This document shows positions 1-6,169 of a DNA stretch of 6,518 nucleotides, piece after piece. The translations under genes were made by a program, and so were the position numbers. The notes beneath the pieces are model-generated. The model was given only the letters and a program-made list of their open reading frames with translations, was not told the origin of the DNA and made no database searches. Every line of letters starts with the position of its first letter. Within the stretch, counting starts at the first letter, position 1. This DNA comes from Ruminococcaceae bacterium UBA5579. Lineage in GTDB: Bacteria > Bacillota > Clostridia > Oscillospirales > Ruminococcaceae. The stretch spans positions 9,940 through 16,457 of the forward strand of contig DILZ01000001.1 in NCBI GenBank assembly GCA_002425305.1, written 5' to 3'.

Positions 1-405
1 TCGGCGAGCCGCTTTCGCCCATTTCGGTTCTTCCCCGAATGTGCCGTCGGGAAAGTTGTTGAAGGGAATGATGTCCTTGTGCTGCTCGGCCCACTCCCAA
101 AACTTGTCGATATCGAGCATTGCGTATCTTTTGCTAATGCTCTTTTGATACGATATCGGAAGCCCGAGGCGCACCCAGCGGGTTTTTACAAGCGAATAGC
201 TTTTGCCTATCGCCTTGCAGAACTCGTTGAGCGTCATTTTTACGCTCCTGTGAATATGTCTGCCGAGCTTCCAGCGCTGCGCCTTGATTTTTACGCCGTC
301 AACGCTGCGGCCAAGATGCGCCGCGATCGTCGGGATAGATACCGCTCCCCAAGAATTTACGAGATATTCGCGTTCCTCGGGAGTCCAATTCTTTGCTTTT
401 CCCAT
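1..405 (-). CDS. Two-domain DNA-binding protein, SANT/Myb-like plus MerR/excisionase-like (C-terminus off window)
   Basis: The frame starts at ATG 405-403 and stays open for 135 codons to the window edge, so the C-terminus is missing. Residues 6-48 resemble a Myb/SANT-type helical domain: WTPEE at 7-11, then the helix pattern IPTIAAHLGRS and a third helix ending QRWKLG. Residues 57-110 look like a second DNA-binding unit: MTLNEFCKAIGKS, VKTRWVRLGLPI, then YAMLDIDKFWEWAEQHK, the layout of MerR/excisionase-like helix-turn-helix domains. This is typical of phage and mobile-element regulators, so a role as a transcription regulator is inferred. A GAGGTG ribosome binding site (416-411) lies 5 bases before the ATG. 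The stop of the upstream hydrolase gene (410-408) is 2 bases from this ATG, which suggests translational coupling. The target site and direction of regulation cannot be read from sequence. Confidence 0.8.
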   Translation of the reverse strand, partial: MGKAKNWTPEEREYLVNSWGAVSIPTIAAHLGRSVDGVKIKAQRWKLGRHIHRSVKMTLNEFCKAIGKSYSLVKTRWVRLGLPISYQKSISKRYAMLDIDKFWEWAEQHKDIIPFNNFPDGTFGEEPKWAKAARR

Positions 406-407
406 TT

Positions 408-1103
408 TCACACCTCAAAAAACCTTGTTCGCCAGTTCCGCCCCCAGCTTACCTCGTTGACCTCAAAGCAGAACGTCAGCGAATTTTCAAACCAACTCAC
501 CGCCGATGCGCTCGACATATCGGGGTTATAATATGCGGTCGCCTTGTGTGTCGGGGCTTCGGCTGTAAATACATCTCGGACAACTTGCTTTGTTGTTTCG
601 TCGGGCGTAACAGTATAAAGCCACCGCGAAATTCCTCCGAACTGATACGGCTGGAAGAGCATTTCTCGAACATCATCGGGGAATTTGTCGGAAACAAGAC
701 GGTTATAAAGCAATTCCACAACATACGCCCGGTATTGTGCCGAGAGTCCCCCGACCTCGTGCTGAACGACGCGCTCGAGCATATCTATCTCATCGGGCGC
801 GAGTTTATCGTAGAGCGTTACTGATACAGCCGCCGCTTCCTGCCGCTCTTCAGCAACCGCCTCAGACTCGTTGACCGGCTGGGATCGTTCCGCTCGGAGT
901 TGCTCGATAACGACTCGCAACGCTGCGTTCTCTGCGCTGAGCTCGGCGAGCTGAGCGTTCAACTCGGAGATTTCCGAGGAATTGTCTGTGGGAGCAGGTC
1001 GGATTTCAGCAACAATATTTGTTACAACCGTTAGCCAGATTGCCAGAATAAGAACAGAGAAACACGAAACAACTCCAAGAATTATTTTGTTGGTTTTATC
1101 CAC
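408..1103 (-). CDS. Membrane-anchored cell-wall hydrolase, SleB-like (Hydrolase_2)
   Basis: 231 aa. Residues 8-31 form a hydrophobic segment preceded by Lys3 and Lys6, as in an uncleaved signal anchor with the rest outside the membrane. Residues 43-73 have a leucine/alanine heptad pattern typical of a coiled coil. Residues about 103-231 resemble the SleB-type hydrolase fold: LERVVQHEVGG with Glu116 in the position of the catalytic acid, LLYNRLVSDKFPDDVREMLFQ and YQF (compare the family pattern VxLNRV..FP..V..V..QP..F), and YYNP near 191-194. The family cleaves peptidoglycan glycan strands, notably in spore cortex; here a role in cell-wall penetration or lysis is inferred. The start is GTG at 1103, the first possible codon after an in-frame TGA. 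AAAGGA touches the GTG directly and GAGG lies about 11 bases upstream, so initiation probably relies on reinitiation after the upstream stop 6 bases away. Confidence 0.8.
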   Translation of the reverse strand: MDKTNKIILGVVSCFSVLILAIWLTVVTNIVAEIRPAPTDNSSEISELNAQLAELSAENAALRVVIEQLRAERSQPVNESEAVAEERQEAAAVSVTLYDKLAPDEIDMLERVVQHEVGGLSAQYRAYVVELLYNRLVSDKFPDDVREMLFQPYQFGGISRWLYTVTPDETTKQVVRDVFTAEAPTHKATAYYNPDMSSASAVSWFENSLTFCFEVNEVSWGRNWRTRFFEV

Positions 1104-1109
1104 TCCTTT

Positions 1110-1298
1110 TCACGCCTCGCTTTCGTCAAGTTTCGATTTAAGCCGCTCGATTATACGAGGCTTTACATTAGCCGGCAGCCCCTTCCTAAGCCATTTCGCA
1201 AAAACAGCAGGTTCAACTTTCAAAAATTCAGCAAGTTCATCAAGCGTTACTCCTGCTTTTTTCGCAAGCGACCTTATTTCGCTATTTGCTTTGTTCAT
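1110..1298 (-). CDS. Small helix-turn-helix protein (62 aa)
   Basis: Starting at ATG 1298 gives 62 aa. Residues about 7-40 fit a lambda-repressor/XRE-like helix-turn-helix: IRSLAKKAGVTLDELAEFL is the first helices, and VEPAVFAKWLRKGLP occupies the recognition-helix position. A basic helix follows (IIERLKSKLDESEA). A longer frame to 1316 exists, but the start at 1298 is favoured because a TGGAGG box lies 6 bases before it. The gene begins inside the end of the upstream 89-aa gene (17-base overlap) and its TGA is 6 bases before the hydrolase GTG. It is probably a small regulator of the element, possibly of its own operon; no operator could be assigned. Family membership is by pattern only. Confidence 0.65.
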   Translation of the reverse strand: MNKANSEIRSLAKKAGVTLDELAEFLKVEPAVFAKWLRKGLPANVKPRIIERLKSKLDESEA

Positions 1299-1551
1299 AT
1301 AAATCCTCCATATCAAGCTGCATTGACAGCTTAAAACAAATGATTTCGTTGTTGCTTATCGGCAACCCCGCGTTCAGCTTACAAAGAACATTTCGAATAG
1401 GCGCGGGGTAATTTTTCGGCTCTCCGAAAACTATCTGCTTGTGACCTTCGTGATTAAACGACATATTCGCACGCTCAAAGACTCCGTTGGCGTTAGTGGC
1501 TGCATAATTCAGTTCGTTGCATTCGATACAATAGCCTATTTCAAGCGCCAT
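1282..1551 (-). CDS. Unknown small protein with CxxC and HxxH pairs (89 aa)
   Basis: 89 aa, not recognised. Cys8-x2-Cys11 (GYCIEC) and His34-x2-His37 (NHEGH) could together bind one zinc ion, an inference from spacing only; Cys57 and Cys72 are further candidates. The rest looks like a small alpha/beta protein with no membrane segment or signal peptide. ATG at 1551 is preferred over an in-frame GTG at 1578 because an AAAGGGGCGG box ends 5 bases before it and lies just after the TGA at 1566-1568 of the extended upstream frame. The gene ends in TAG (1284-1282), inside the start of the helix-turn-helix gene. It sits among other unknown genes in the operon. Confidence 0.65.
   Translation of the reverse strand: MALEIGYCIECNELNYAATNANGVFERANMSFNHEGHKQIVFGEPKNYPAPIRNVLCKLNAGLPISNNEIICFKLSMQLDMEDLYEQSK
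1305..1310 (-). promoter_or_regulatory. Ribosome binding site TGGAGG deciding the start at 1298
   Basis: TGGAGG on the minus strand, followed by ATTTAT and then ATG at 1298. This spacing of 6 bases is ideal. The upstream in-frame alternative at 1316 would place this box inside the coding region, so 1298 is the better start. Confidence 0.75.
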
Positions 1552-1565
1552 ATAAACCGCCCCTT

Positions 1566-1709
1566 TCACTCGACCCACATCGTATCCGGCAGCATTGAAA
1601 CGATATGGTCAAATTCCCTTACTTCAGGCTTCCAATCATACCAGCCCGCCTTGTCCGCCTTTTCATACAGCTGTTCGATTTTCCGTATTTCCGCGAGCAG
1701 CGCGCCGGT
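1566..1709 (-). other. In-frame 47-codon extension beyond the TAG of the 201-aa gene
   Basis: Directly after the TAG at 1712-1710 the same frame continues for 47 sense codons to TGA 1568-1566. The translation is protein-like: an amphipathic helix LLAEIRKIEQLYEKADKAGW, then WKPEVREFDHIVSMLP, ending TMWVE. No ATG, GTG or TTG occurs in frame until an ATG eleven codons from its end, so it has no ordinary start of its own. The next gene's ribosome binding site begins at the TGA. This stretch therefore looks like the lost or read-through C-terminus of the upstream gene rather than a separate gene. Confidence 0.7.
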
Positions 1710-2315
1710 CTAGCCGCGCAGAATATCCATCGTACTTGACAGCCGCTCGTAGTCGGTTTTTATTTCAAGCCATTCAAGCACGATTCCGAAGCACTCTTGC
1801 GAAAGCTCCAGCAATGCCTTTTTTGTCAACTTGTTCAGCCGCACCGCCGACGCTTTGACTGCCTCGTCCTCTTGCCACTCGTTGCAGTTCAGATAACCGT
1901 AATCATTCACGCCGTCATCGTATATCTCGAGCCTGTCCGTGCCTTTCGCTATGACAATAAGGAAATCGTTGAAATGCTGATATACCGAGTTCTCGTCATA
2001 AGCTGTGAACACTCTGTCATAGAATGCCTGCGCGTCCTCCGCAAGATACACGCACGCCATTTCAAACTCTCCCGAATAATCTCCCGTAAGGTCGCGCAGC
2101 GCCTCGCGGTCGGCGTCCATCATATACTCGATGTCATTACACGCGCAGATTATTTCGTCAAGCTGCGACTGCATATCGTCAAGCGACAGGTCGCGCACCG
2201 TGACCTTATTGTGCAGGAGTTTGATGATGTGCTTTTCCCGCGCCTCGTCAGCCTTTTGCCGCTCGATCCACTCCGACACGCTTTTCTTATAGGCTTCTAC
2301 ATCCCAATCGCTCAT
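1710..2315 (-). CDS. Unknown acidic helical protein (201 aa), probably interrupted by an in-frame TAG
   Basis: 201 aa, family not recognised. The sequence is rich in acidic residues and mainly helical: an N-terminal charged helix (SEWIERQKADEAREKHIIKLL), a second helical part from about 42 to 110 (SLDDMQSQLDEIICACNDIEYMM onward), a short aromatic/acidic stretch around LEIYDDGVNDYGYLN, and a C-terminal helical region with KALLELSQECFGIVLEWLEIK. There is no signal peptide or membrane segment. The start is well supported: GGGAGGTGAT (2330-2321) lies 5 bases before ATG 2315, and the ATGA overlaps the TGA of the 112-aa gene. The frame ends at TAG, but 47 more codons follow in frame, so the intact ancestral product was probably about 249 residues. 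Function unknown. Confidence 0.7.
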   Translation of the reverse strand: MSDWDVEAYKKSVSEWIERQKADEAREKHIIKLLHNKVTVRDLSLDDMQSQLDEIICACNDIEYMMDADREALRDLTGDYSGEFEMACVYLAEDAQAFYDRVFTAYDENSVYQHFNDFLIVIAKGTDRLEIYDDGVNDYGYLNCNEWQEDEAVKASAVRLNKLTKKALLELSQECFGIVLEWLEIKTDYERLSSTMDILRG

Positions 2316-2650
2316 TCAGGATCACCTCCCGCTTTCGCGCAATTGTACTTAGCGTATAAAAGCCCGTCGATATCCTCGATTATTTTTGGAAGTTCGATGT
2401 CTTTCCACGGAGATATCAATTGAGTGTTCTTGTATGAATTTATGAGCCCCTTTATTGCTCTCTCCGTTCTTTCGCAGGAAAGGCATCTGTTTTCAAGCGC
2501 GCTCCGGGCGAGAATGCAAAGATCTATTATGTCCTTATACCCGTCGCGAACGGCGAATTTCCCGCCGCCCGTCAGCTGATGGTTGGTTTCCCATTCATCG
2601 AGCTTCTTCTCGTATTTTGCCTGTATTTTTTCGATTTCCCGAAGCGTCAT
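2312..2650 (-). CDS. Unknown small helical protein (112 aa)
   Basis: 112 aa, not recognised. The N-terminal 22 residues form a charged helix (REIEKIQAKYEKKLDEWE). A middle segment has LTGGGKFAVRDGYKDIIDLC, and a CLSC pair (Cys-x2-Cys) occurs near residue 58, with no partner pair that would make a clear zinc site. No membrane segment is visible. The gene shares one base with the upstream 86-aa gene (TAATG) and overlaps the downstream 201-aa gene by ATGA, so all three are expected to be translated in a coupled way. It probably works with those neighbours, which is an inference from gene order only. Confidence 0.65.
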   Translation of the reverse strand: MTLREIEKIQAKYEKKLDEWETNHQLTGGGKFAVRDGYKDIIDLCILARSALENRCLSCERTERAIKGLINSYKNTQLISPWKDIELPKIIEDIDGLLYAKYNCAKAGGDPE

Positions 2651-2910
2651 TATGCGGTCTCCTTTGCTGTGATATGCAGCCGCTCGTCATCCGCGATAAT
2701 ATCAAAGACATAACGCCCGGACTCGCGCTGAATGTTTATCCTGCTGAAATCGGCGCGCACGCTGCCGATGCCGTTTGTGATCATCATAAAGTCTATTTGG
2801 TCGAGCAGGTAAATAACCTCGCTCATTCCTACGCCGGACGTCTTGGGGCAGGTGCGGCGAAAAATCTGCACGGTGCTTGTCCTCACAAGCTCGATTTCAA
2901 AGTTTTGCAT
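2650..2910 (-). CDS. Unknown small protein (86 aa)
   Basis: 86 aa, not recognised. The pattern alternates beta-like stretches (MQNFEIELVRTSTVQIF, RYVFDIIADDERLHITAK) with a central helix (MSEVIYLLDQIDFMM), suggesting a small alpha/beta fold. No signal peptide or membrane segment. ATG at 2910 is preceded by AGGGGG, 4 bases away, a good ribosome binding site. It is the first gene after the 108-base gap that follows the DUF3102-like gene, so it may be the first cistron of a separate transcript or be expressed by readthrough. The 1-base overlap with the 112-aa gene implies coupling. Confidence 0.6.
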   Translation of the reverse strand: MQNFEIELVRTSTVQIFRRTCPKTSGVGMSEVIYLLDQIDFMMITNGIGSVRADFSRINIQRESGRYVFDIIADDERLHITAKETA

Positions 2911-2938
2911 ATATCCCCCTAATCTCGCTCGAATTTCG

Positions 2939-2950
2939 CGCCCATGGGCG
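2939..2950. repeat. Perfect 12-bp palindrome CGCCCATGGGCG
   Basis: The 12 bases read identically on both strands. It sits in the gap between the 344-aa and 86-aa genes, about 29 bases upstream of the ATG at 2910. It could be an operator half-site pair or part of a leader RNA structure. No regulator is assigned. Confidence 0.5.
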
Positions 2951-2964
2951 GCTTTTGCTCTTGT

Positions 2965-2986
2965 AGGGAAATTACCCTTTAAAGGG
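2965..2986. repeat. Perfect palindrome CCCTTTAAAGGG with an overlapping inverted repeat
   Basis: CCCTTTAAAGGG (2975-2986) is self-complementary. Its left half also pairs with AGGG at 2965-2968 (AGGG-AAATTA-CCCT), so two alternative pairings share one CCCT arm. That layout could support a switch between two structures, or be an operator. No T-run follows on the minus strand, so it does not look like a plain intrinsic terminator. Confidence 0.45.
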
Positions 2987-3000
2987 CGCAGCCGCTCACA

Positions 3001-3018
3001 CGGCGCGATTCTCGCGGC
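3001..3018 (-). other. Short GC-rich dyad just after the DUF3102-like gene
   Basis: Immediately after the TAA at 3019 the minus strand reads GCCGCGAGAATCGCG, where CGCG pairs with CGCG across AGAAT, and GCCGC can pair with GCGGC about 18 bases on. There is no trailing T-run, so termination is not supported; it may merely slow or protect the transcript end. Confidence 0.3.
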
Positions 3019-4053
3019 TTATTCAAGCGTTGCCTTCATCTGCTCAATGAGCCTGCCCATACCCGCGCGGAGCTTCTCGCGCTCATCCTCGGAGTCGATT
3101 TCATCTATCGCGCCCAGCGCGAAATTAAAGTCTTTCTGCACCTCTCCGAGGAAGAATTTCACTTTTGCCTTGCTGTCGTCGAGAGGCGGCTTTTTTGCAT
3201 TCGACTGCAAAACCGCATTTTCTTCCGCCAGCTTATTTTTCTCGGCTTCGAGTTCTACAAGCTCGGTGCGATAGGCAGAAAGTTCGTCGGCGAGCTTTTT
3301 CTTTTCATCCTCAAAAGCCGCTTTCGCAGCTTTCTCCGCGTCCTTCTTAGCCTTGTCCTTTATTTTCTTGATTTCTTCGTCGCTCGGTTTCTGCACCGCG
3401 ACCTCGACGGGTTTTTCCTCAAGTTCCTTGATACGCGCCTCAAGCTCGCGGTTTTTGTTCTGTGCCTCGATGCGGCTCTTCTCGGACCTCTGAAAATTCG
3501 CGTCCACCGTTGCGGTGGCACTCTGAGCGTGCTGAAGCTCCTTTTTAAGCCGCTCGTTTTCCGCGAGAATATCGTTGTTGCTGTCAGCCTCTTCGAGTTT
3601 CTCCTCTATTTCAAGCGTGAGCTGCTCGCAGCGTTTTTTGTACTCCTCGCATTTCTCCTTGAGCTCACGGACGCTCATTTCCTCAAGCTCGCCGCTTTCG
3701 ATGATCTCCTCCGCGTCATCCTCGTCGAGTTTTGCAATTTCGAGGAGCTTCGTAATGCCGACGCTCTGCAGTTCGGCGAGCCGCTCGCCAAACCGCTCGT
3801 AAACCGCGACGAAGTTGTATCCCTGCCGTTCCTTAATGCCGGCGCGCTGCTCGCAGTAATCTCCGAAGTTCTCACAGCCGATCTCGGTGTAGAGTTTTTC
3901 GTCGCGCATCGTCTTGAGGTCGCGCCCGACCTCGACAAGACTCTGAGCCGCGATGCGCTCGTTTGCGATAATCTGCTGGTGCAGGCGATACGCCTTCTCC
4001 TGCCGCTCCGTAAGCTCGCCAGTCGGCACTGTGGTAATAGTGTTTTCGCTCAT
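3019..4053 (-). CDS. DUF3102-like coiled-coil protein (344 aa)
   Basis: 344 aa. Residues about 14-115 fit the DUF3102 pattern: IAAQSLVEVGRDLKTMRD, then a region with FGDYCEQRAGIKERQGYNFVAVYERFGE and LLEIAKLDEDDAEEIIE, seen in many phage and conjugative-element proteins and thought to include a DNA-binding-like helical bundle. Residues about 124-215 and 225-285 form long coiled coils rich in Glu and Lys (NDILAENERLKKELQ, KKIKDKAKKDAEKAAK). Residues 294-344 are a separate C-terminal helical unit (KVKFFLGEVQKDFNFALGAI). Function is unknown; a scaffold or DNA-associated role is inferred. ATG at 4053 follows GGAGG by 8 bases. The gene starts 21 bases after the PcfJ-family stop and is probably cotranscribed with it. 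Confidence 0.75.
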   Translation of the reverse strand: MSENTITTVPTGELTERQEKAYRLHQQIIANERIAAQSLVEVGRDLKTMRDEKLYTEIGCENFGDYCEQRAGIKERQGYNFVAVYERFGERLAELQSVGITKLLEIAKLDEDDAEEIIESGELEEMSVRELKEKCEEYKKRCEQLTLEIEEKLEEADSNNDILAENERLKKELQHAQSATATVDANFQRSEKSRIEAQNKNRELEARIKELEEKPVEVAVQKPSDEEIKKIKDKAKKDAEKAAKAAFEDEKKKLADELSAYRTELVELEAEKNKLAEENAVLQSNAKKPPLDDSKAKVKFFLGEVQKDFNFALGAIDEIDSEDEREKLRAGMGRLIEQMKATLE

Positions 4054-4074
4054 AGTGTTTTCCTCCGTTCTGTA

Positions 4075-5712
4075 TTAAGCCGCTTTCTTGGCTCGTTTGG
4101 CCTTTTTGCGTTTCCCGCTTTTTTTCCGTTCCGTTTCCGCAGCGTCAAGGTGCGCCTGATAGAGTTTTTCAAAGTCCTTTATTTCCTGCGGTTTTGGCGT
4201 TCCACCGCGTGAAGGCGTATTGTTCGCATATCCCCGGCATTGCTGGATTTTTCCGTTTATGCTGATCTCAATGGTGTAAAAAGGCGTTTTGGGATCGTCT
4301 TTCTTGCGAAGGAACATAATGTGAAGTTCGCCTCTCGCGTGACGGTCTGCATATCCTCCGACGCAATGTGACAGCGTATTTCCCTCTGCCACGATATCTC
4401 CGACGCTCTCGGGCTGGATAACGATAAACTCTTCGCTCTCAAATTCATACGCAGCGCGAAGCTCGGACAACTCGCGGAGCCGCCTGTTCAGTTCCTCGTC
4501 CTCTTTTTGTTTTATGAGCCTTGAAAGATCGCCGTGAGCTTTCGCGAGGTTTTTCGGATGATTTATCGCACCGTCCTTAACGTCATACTCGAGCTCTCTG
4601 CACTGAGCAAGATAATCTATCCAGTCCTTGCAAACATAGCTCATGCTCTCTGTGCTGTGCTTCTGCCTTTCGCAGTAATTCATAACCTTTTCGTGTGAAA
4701 GCTCAGTTATGTTTGATATCAGAACAACCTTGCTGAGCGCGTCGTGAAACCGTTCAAACCGCTCGAAACGCTGTTTGAAATTGCCGGATATTTTTATGTG
4801 CTTGCGGAAGTATATGTATTCGGAGTAGCAATCTCCCGAACAGCCGCGCAGCGCGTTCATCTCTTCCGAATTCAGCCTCAGCACCTTCGCGGGTGAGTCT
4901 GCCCGAAGGTTGATGCGAGGTCTGCCTTCTGCGCCGGGGAAAATTCTGTCTTCGACAATCCGTCCGAAACCGCATTTCAAAAGTTTTTCGTACTGCGGAT
5001 GCAGATTTGCCTCGCAAAGGAAATATATCAGCGGAACATAATGATTTCCGCGAAGCTCCATAAATTCTTTTAATCCGCTATATTTCAGCCGCGACCTGTC
5101 AATGTGGTCGAGCCCGGTCGCGATATACTCCTTATCCGGGTACGAGTTGTATCCCATCTCCTGCCCGAACGTCGGCTCGTTGTGGCTTTTCATTTCTTCC
5201 CACTGCACATAATTGAACTTCCATTTCCTGCTTTCTCCCGGTCCGAGATAGTAACGGAATTTTTTATCGAACCAATAATCTACATCATATTCGGAGATTC
5301 CGTTCCACTCGTCAAACATATCTTTGCGGAAGCCTTGATACGCCTTGACGCAGTATATATACAGGTCGCCGTTTAATTCCCTAAAAACAGCGTAGTTCTG
5401 ATGATACCAGTATGATTTTGCCGGAACTTTTCCGCCCGCGAGAAATGTGATGTCCGCACCGCAGGAAGGGCATTTTCCTTTTTTCCTGTGTTTAATCTCC
5501 TGCGATGTTTCGTCGAGGTCTACAATCTGACGGCAAGCTGTACAATAGCCATTATAGCCGCGATAATAATTTGTATAATAACCGTAGTACTCTTTTTTTG
5601 TGATATTCCGGTATATCATAAACTGCGGCAGCGACAAGCGTATTTCCTCGTTTTCTTCGTCCGTAAGGTGCATCAGCTTTTTAAAGTTCTTGTCAAGTTC
5701 CTTCTCGGTCAT
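4075..5712 (-). CDS. PcfJ-family protein with N-terminal zinc ribbon (545 aa)
   Basis: 545 aa. The C-terminal part (about 430-520) carries the PcfJ core: the hallmark NTLSHCVGGYADRH (445-458), MFLRKK, TPFYTIEI and IQQCRGYANN. His449 and Cys450 stand in the most conserved block and are candidate functional residues; this is inference. Residues 57-84 hold Cys57-x2-Cys60 and Cys81-x2-Cys84, a likely zinc ribbon. The last 17 residues are very Lys/Arg rich, possibly for nucleic-acid contact. PcfJ proteins are named after a gene of Enterococcus plasmid pCF10, are common on mobile elements, and have no agreed biochemical role. ATG at 5712 follows AGGGGG by about 8 bases. The gene starts 12 bases after the PcfK-like stop, so the pair is one unit, as is often seen. 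Confidence 0.85.
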   Translation of the reverse strand: MTEKELDKNFKKLMHLTDEENEEIRLSLPQFMIYRNITKKEYYGYYTNYYRGYNGYCTACRQIVDLDETSQEIKHRKKGKCPSCGADITFLAGGKVPAKSYWYHQNYAVFRELNGDLYIYCVKAYQGFRKDMFDEWNGISEYDVDYWFDKKFRYYLGPGESRKWKFNYVQWEEMKSHNEPTFGQEMGYNSYPDKEYIATGLDHIDRSRLKYSGLKEFMELRGNHYVPLIYFLCEANLHPQYEKLLKCGFGRIVEDRIFPGAEGRPRINLRADSPAKVLRLNSEEMNALRGCSGDCYSEYIYFRKHIKISGNFKQRFERFERFHDALSKVVLISNITELSHEKVMNYCERQKHSTESMSYVCKDWIDYLAQCRELEYDVKDGAINHPKNLAKAHGDLSRLIKQKEDEELNRRLRELSELRAAYEFESEEFIVIQPESVGDIVAEGNTLSHCVGGYADRHARGELHIMFLRKKDDPKTPFYTIEISINGKIQQCRGYANNTPSRGGTPKPQEIKDFEKLYQAHLDAAETERKKSGKRKKAKRAKKAA

Positions 5713-5724
5713 ACGCTCGCCCCC

Positions 5725-6108
5725 TTAGAAAAGGTCATCGAGCGACATCTCAAGGCGCTTGGGCTTGGACGGTGCATCTTCTTCGCCGCTGCCCTCGTTG
5801 CTGAAACCGCCATCTCCGAGGTCGAGCGTCATCTTGAAATTTACGGTTGCACCTTCGAACCAGAAGGCGACCGCTCTGCGGTAGACCTCGATATCCGAGA
5901 TGCTGCTCCCGCAATTATTGACCGTGCTTTCGATGCAATCCTTGACGGTCTTGCCGGACTGCGCAATCGCCTGCGCAAACTCGCTGTTCTGCTCGCAGAA
6001 ATCTTTTAAGACGCGGAGGACGTGCTCTTTGACAGCGTTTCCGTGCGGCGACAGCTTGTCGATTTTCTCGTTCAGCCTTTCGAGTGCCTTTGCTTTGTAA
6101 TCGTTCAT
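5725..6108 (-). CDS. PcfK-like protein, AcrIIA9-like (candidate Cas9 inhibitor)
   Basis: 127 aa. Residues about 35-95 fit the PcfK-like pattern: a helical stretch KDFCEQNSEFAQAIAQSGKT, then KDCIESTVNNCG, then DIEVYRRAVAFWFEGATVN. The tail 100-118 is disordered and acidic, and the protein ends MSLDDLF. I recall that the Cas9 inhibitor AcrIIA9 belongs to this family; whether this copy inhibits Cas9 is not shown here, and PcfK-like proteins also occur with PcfJ on conjugative elements without known anti-CRISPR role. No membrane segment or signal peptide. ATG at 6108 follows AAAGGA by about 8 bases. It is the first recognised gene of the minus-strand operon, directly upstream of the PcfJ-family gene. 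Confidence 0.7.
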   Translation of the reverse strand: MNDYKAKALERLNEKIDKLSPHGNAVKEHVLRVLKDFCEQNSEFAQAIAQSGKTVKDCIESTVNNCGSSISDIEVYRRAVAFWFEGATVNFKMTLDLGDGGFSNEGSGEEDAPSKPKRLEMSLDDLF

Positions 6109-6126
6109 AATGTTTTCCTTTCTCCA

Positions 6127-6146
6127 ATGTCCCCACTCGGGGATAT
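6127..6146. repeat. Hairpin ATGTCCCC-ACTC-GGGGATAT
   Basis: The arms ATGTCCCC and GGGGATAT pair over 8 positions with one G-T wobble on the plus strand, around a 4-base loop; on the minus-strand RNA that position is an A-C mismatch. It lies in the leader of the PcfK-like gene, just upstream of its ribosome binding site, so it could affect initiation or be an operator. Confidence 0.4.
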
Positions 6147-6169
6147 GGGCTTTAATTTGATTTTCAACA

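Noticed and set aside
1282..1284. TAG at the end of the 89-aa gene as a second readthrough site
   Set aside because: Only 14 codons follow in frame before TGA, and they overlap the start of the helix-turn-helix gene in a different frame, so this is an ordinary stop.
1797..2423. Plus-strand open frame (208 codons)
   Set aside because: Antisense to the 201-aa and 112-aa genes, which have overlap coupling and strong ribosome binding sites.
2913..2943. Short minus-strand frame ATG...TAG just before the 86-aa gene (8 residues)
   Set aside because: Too short and without a ribosome binding site; its ATG is simply part of the palindrome CGCCCATGGGCG.
3529..4212. Long plus-strand open frame (227 codons)
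   Set aside because: It is antisense to the coiled-coil gene and the end of the PcfJ-family gene. The minus-strand genes have ribosome binding sites and recognised domains, and this frame has neither.
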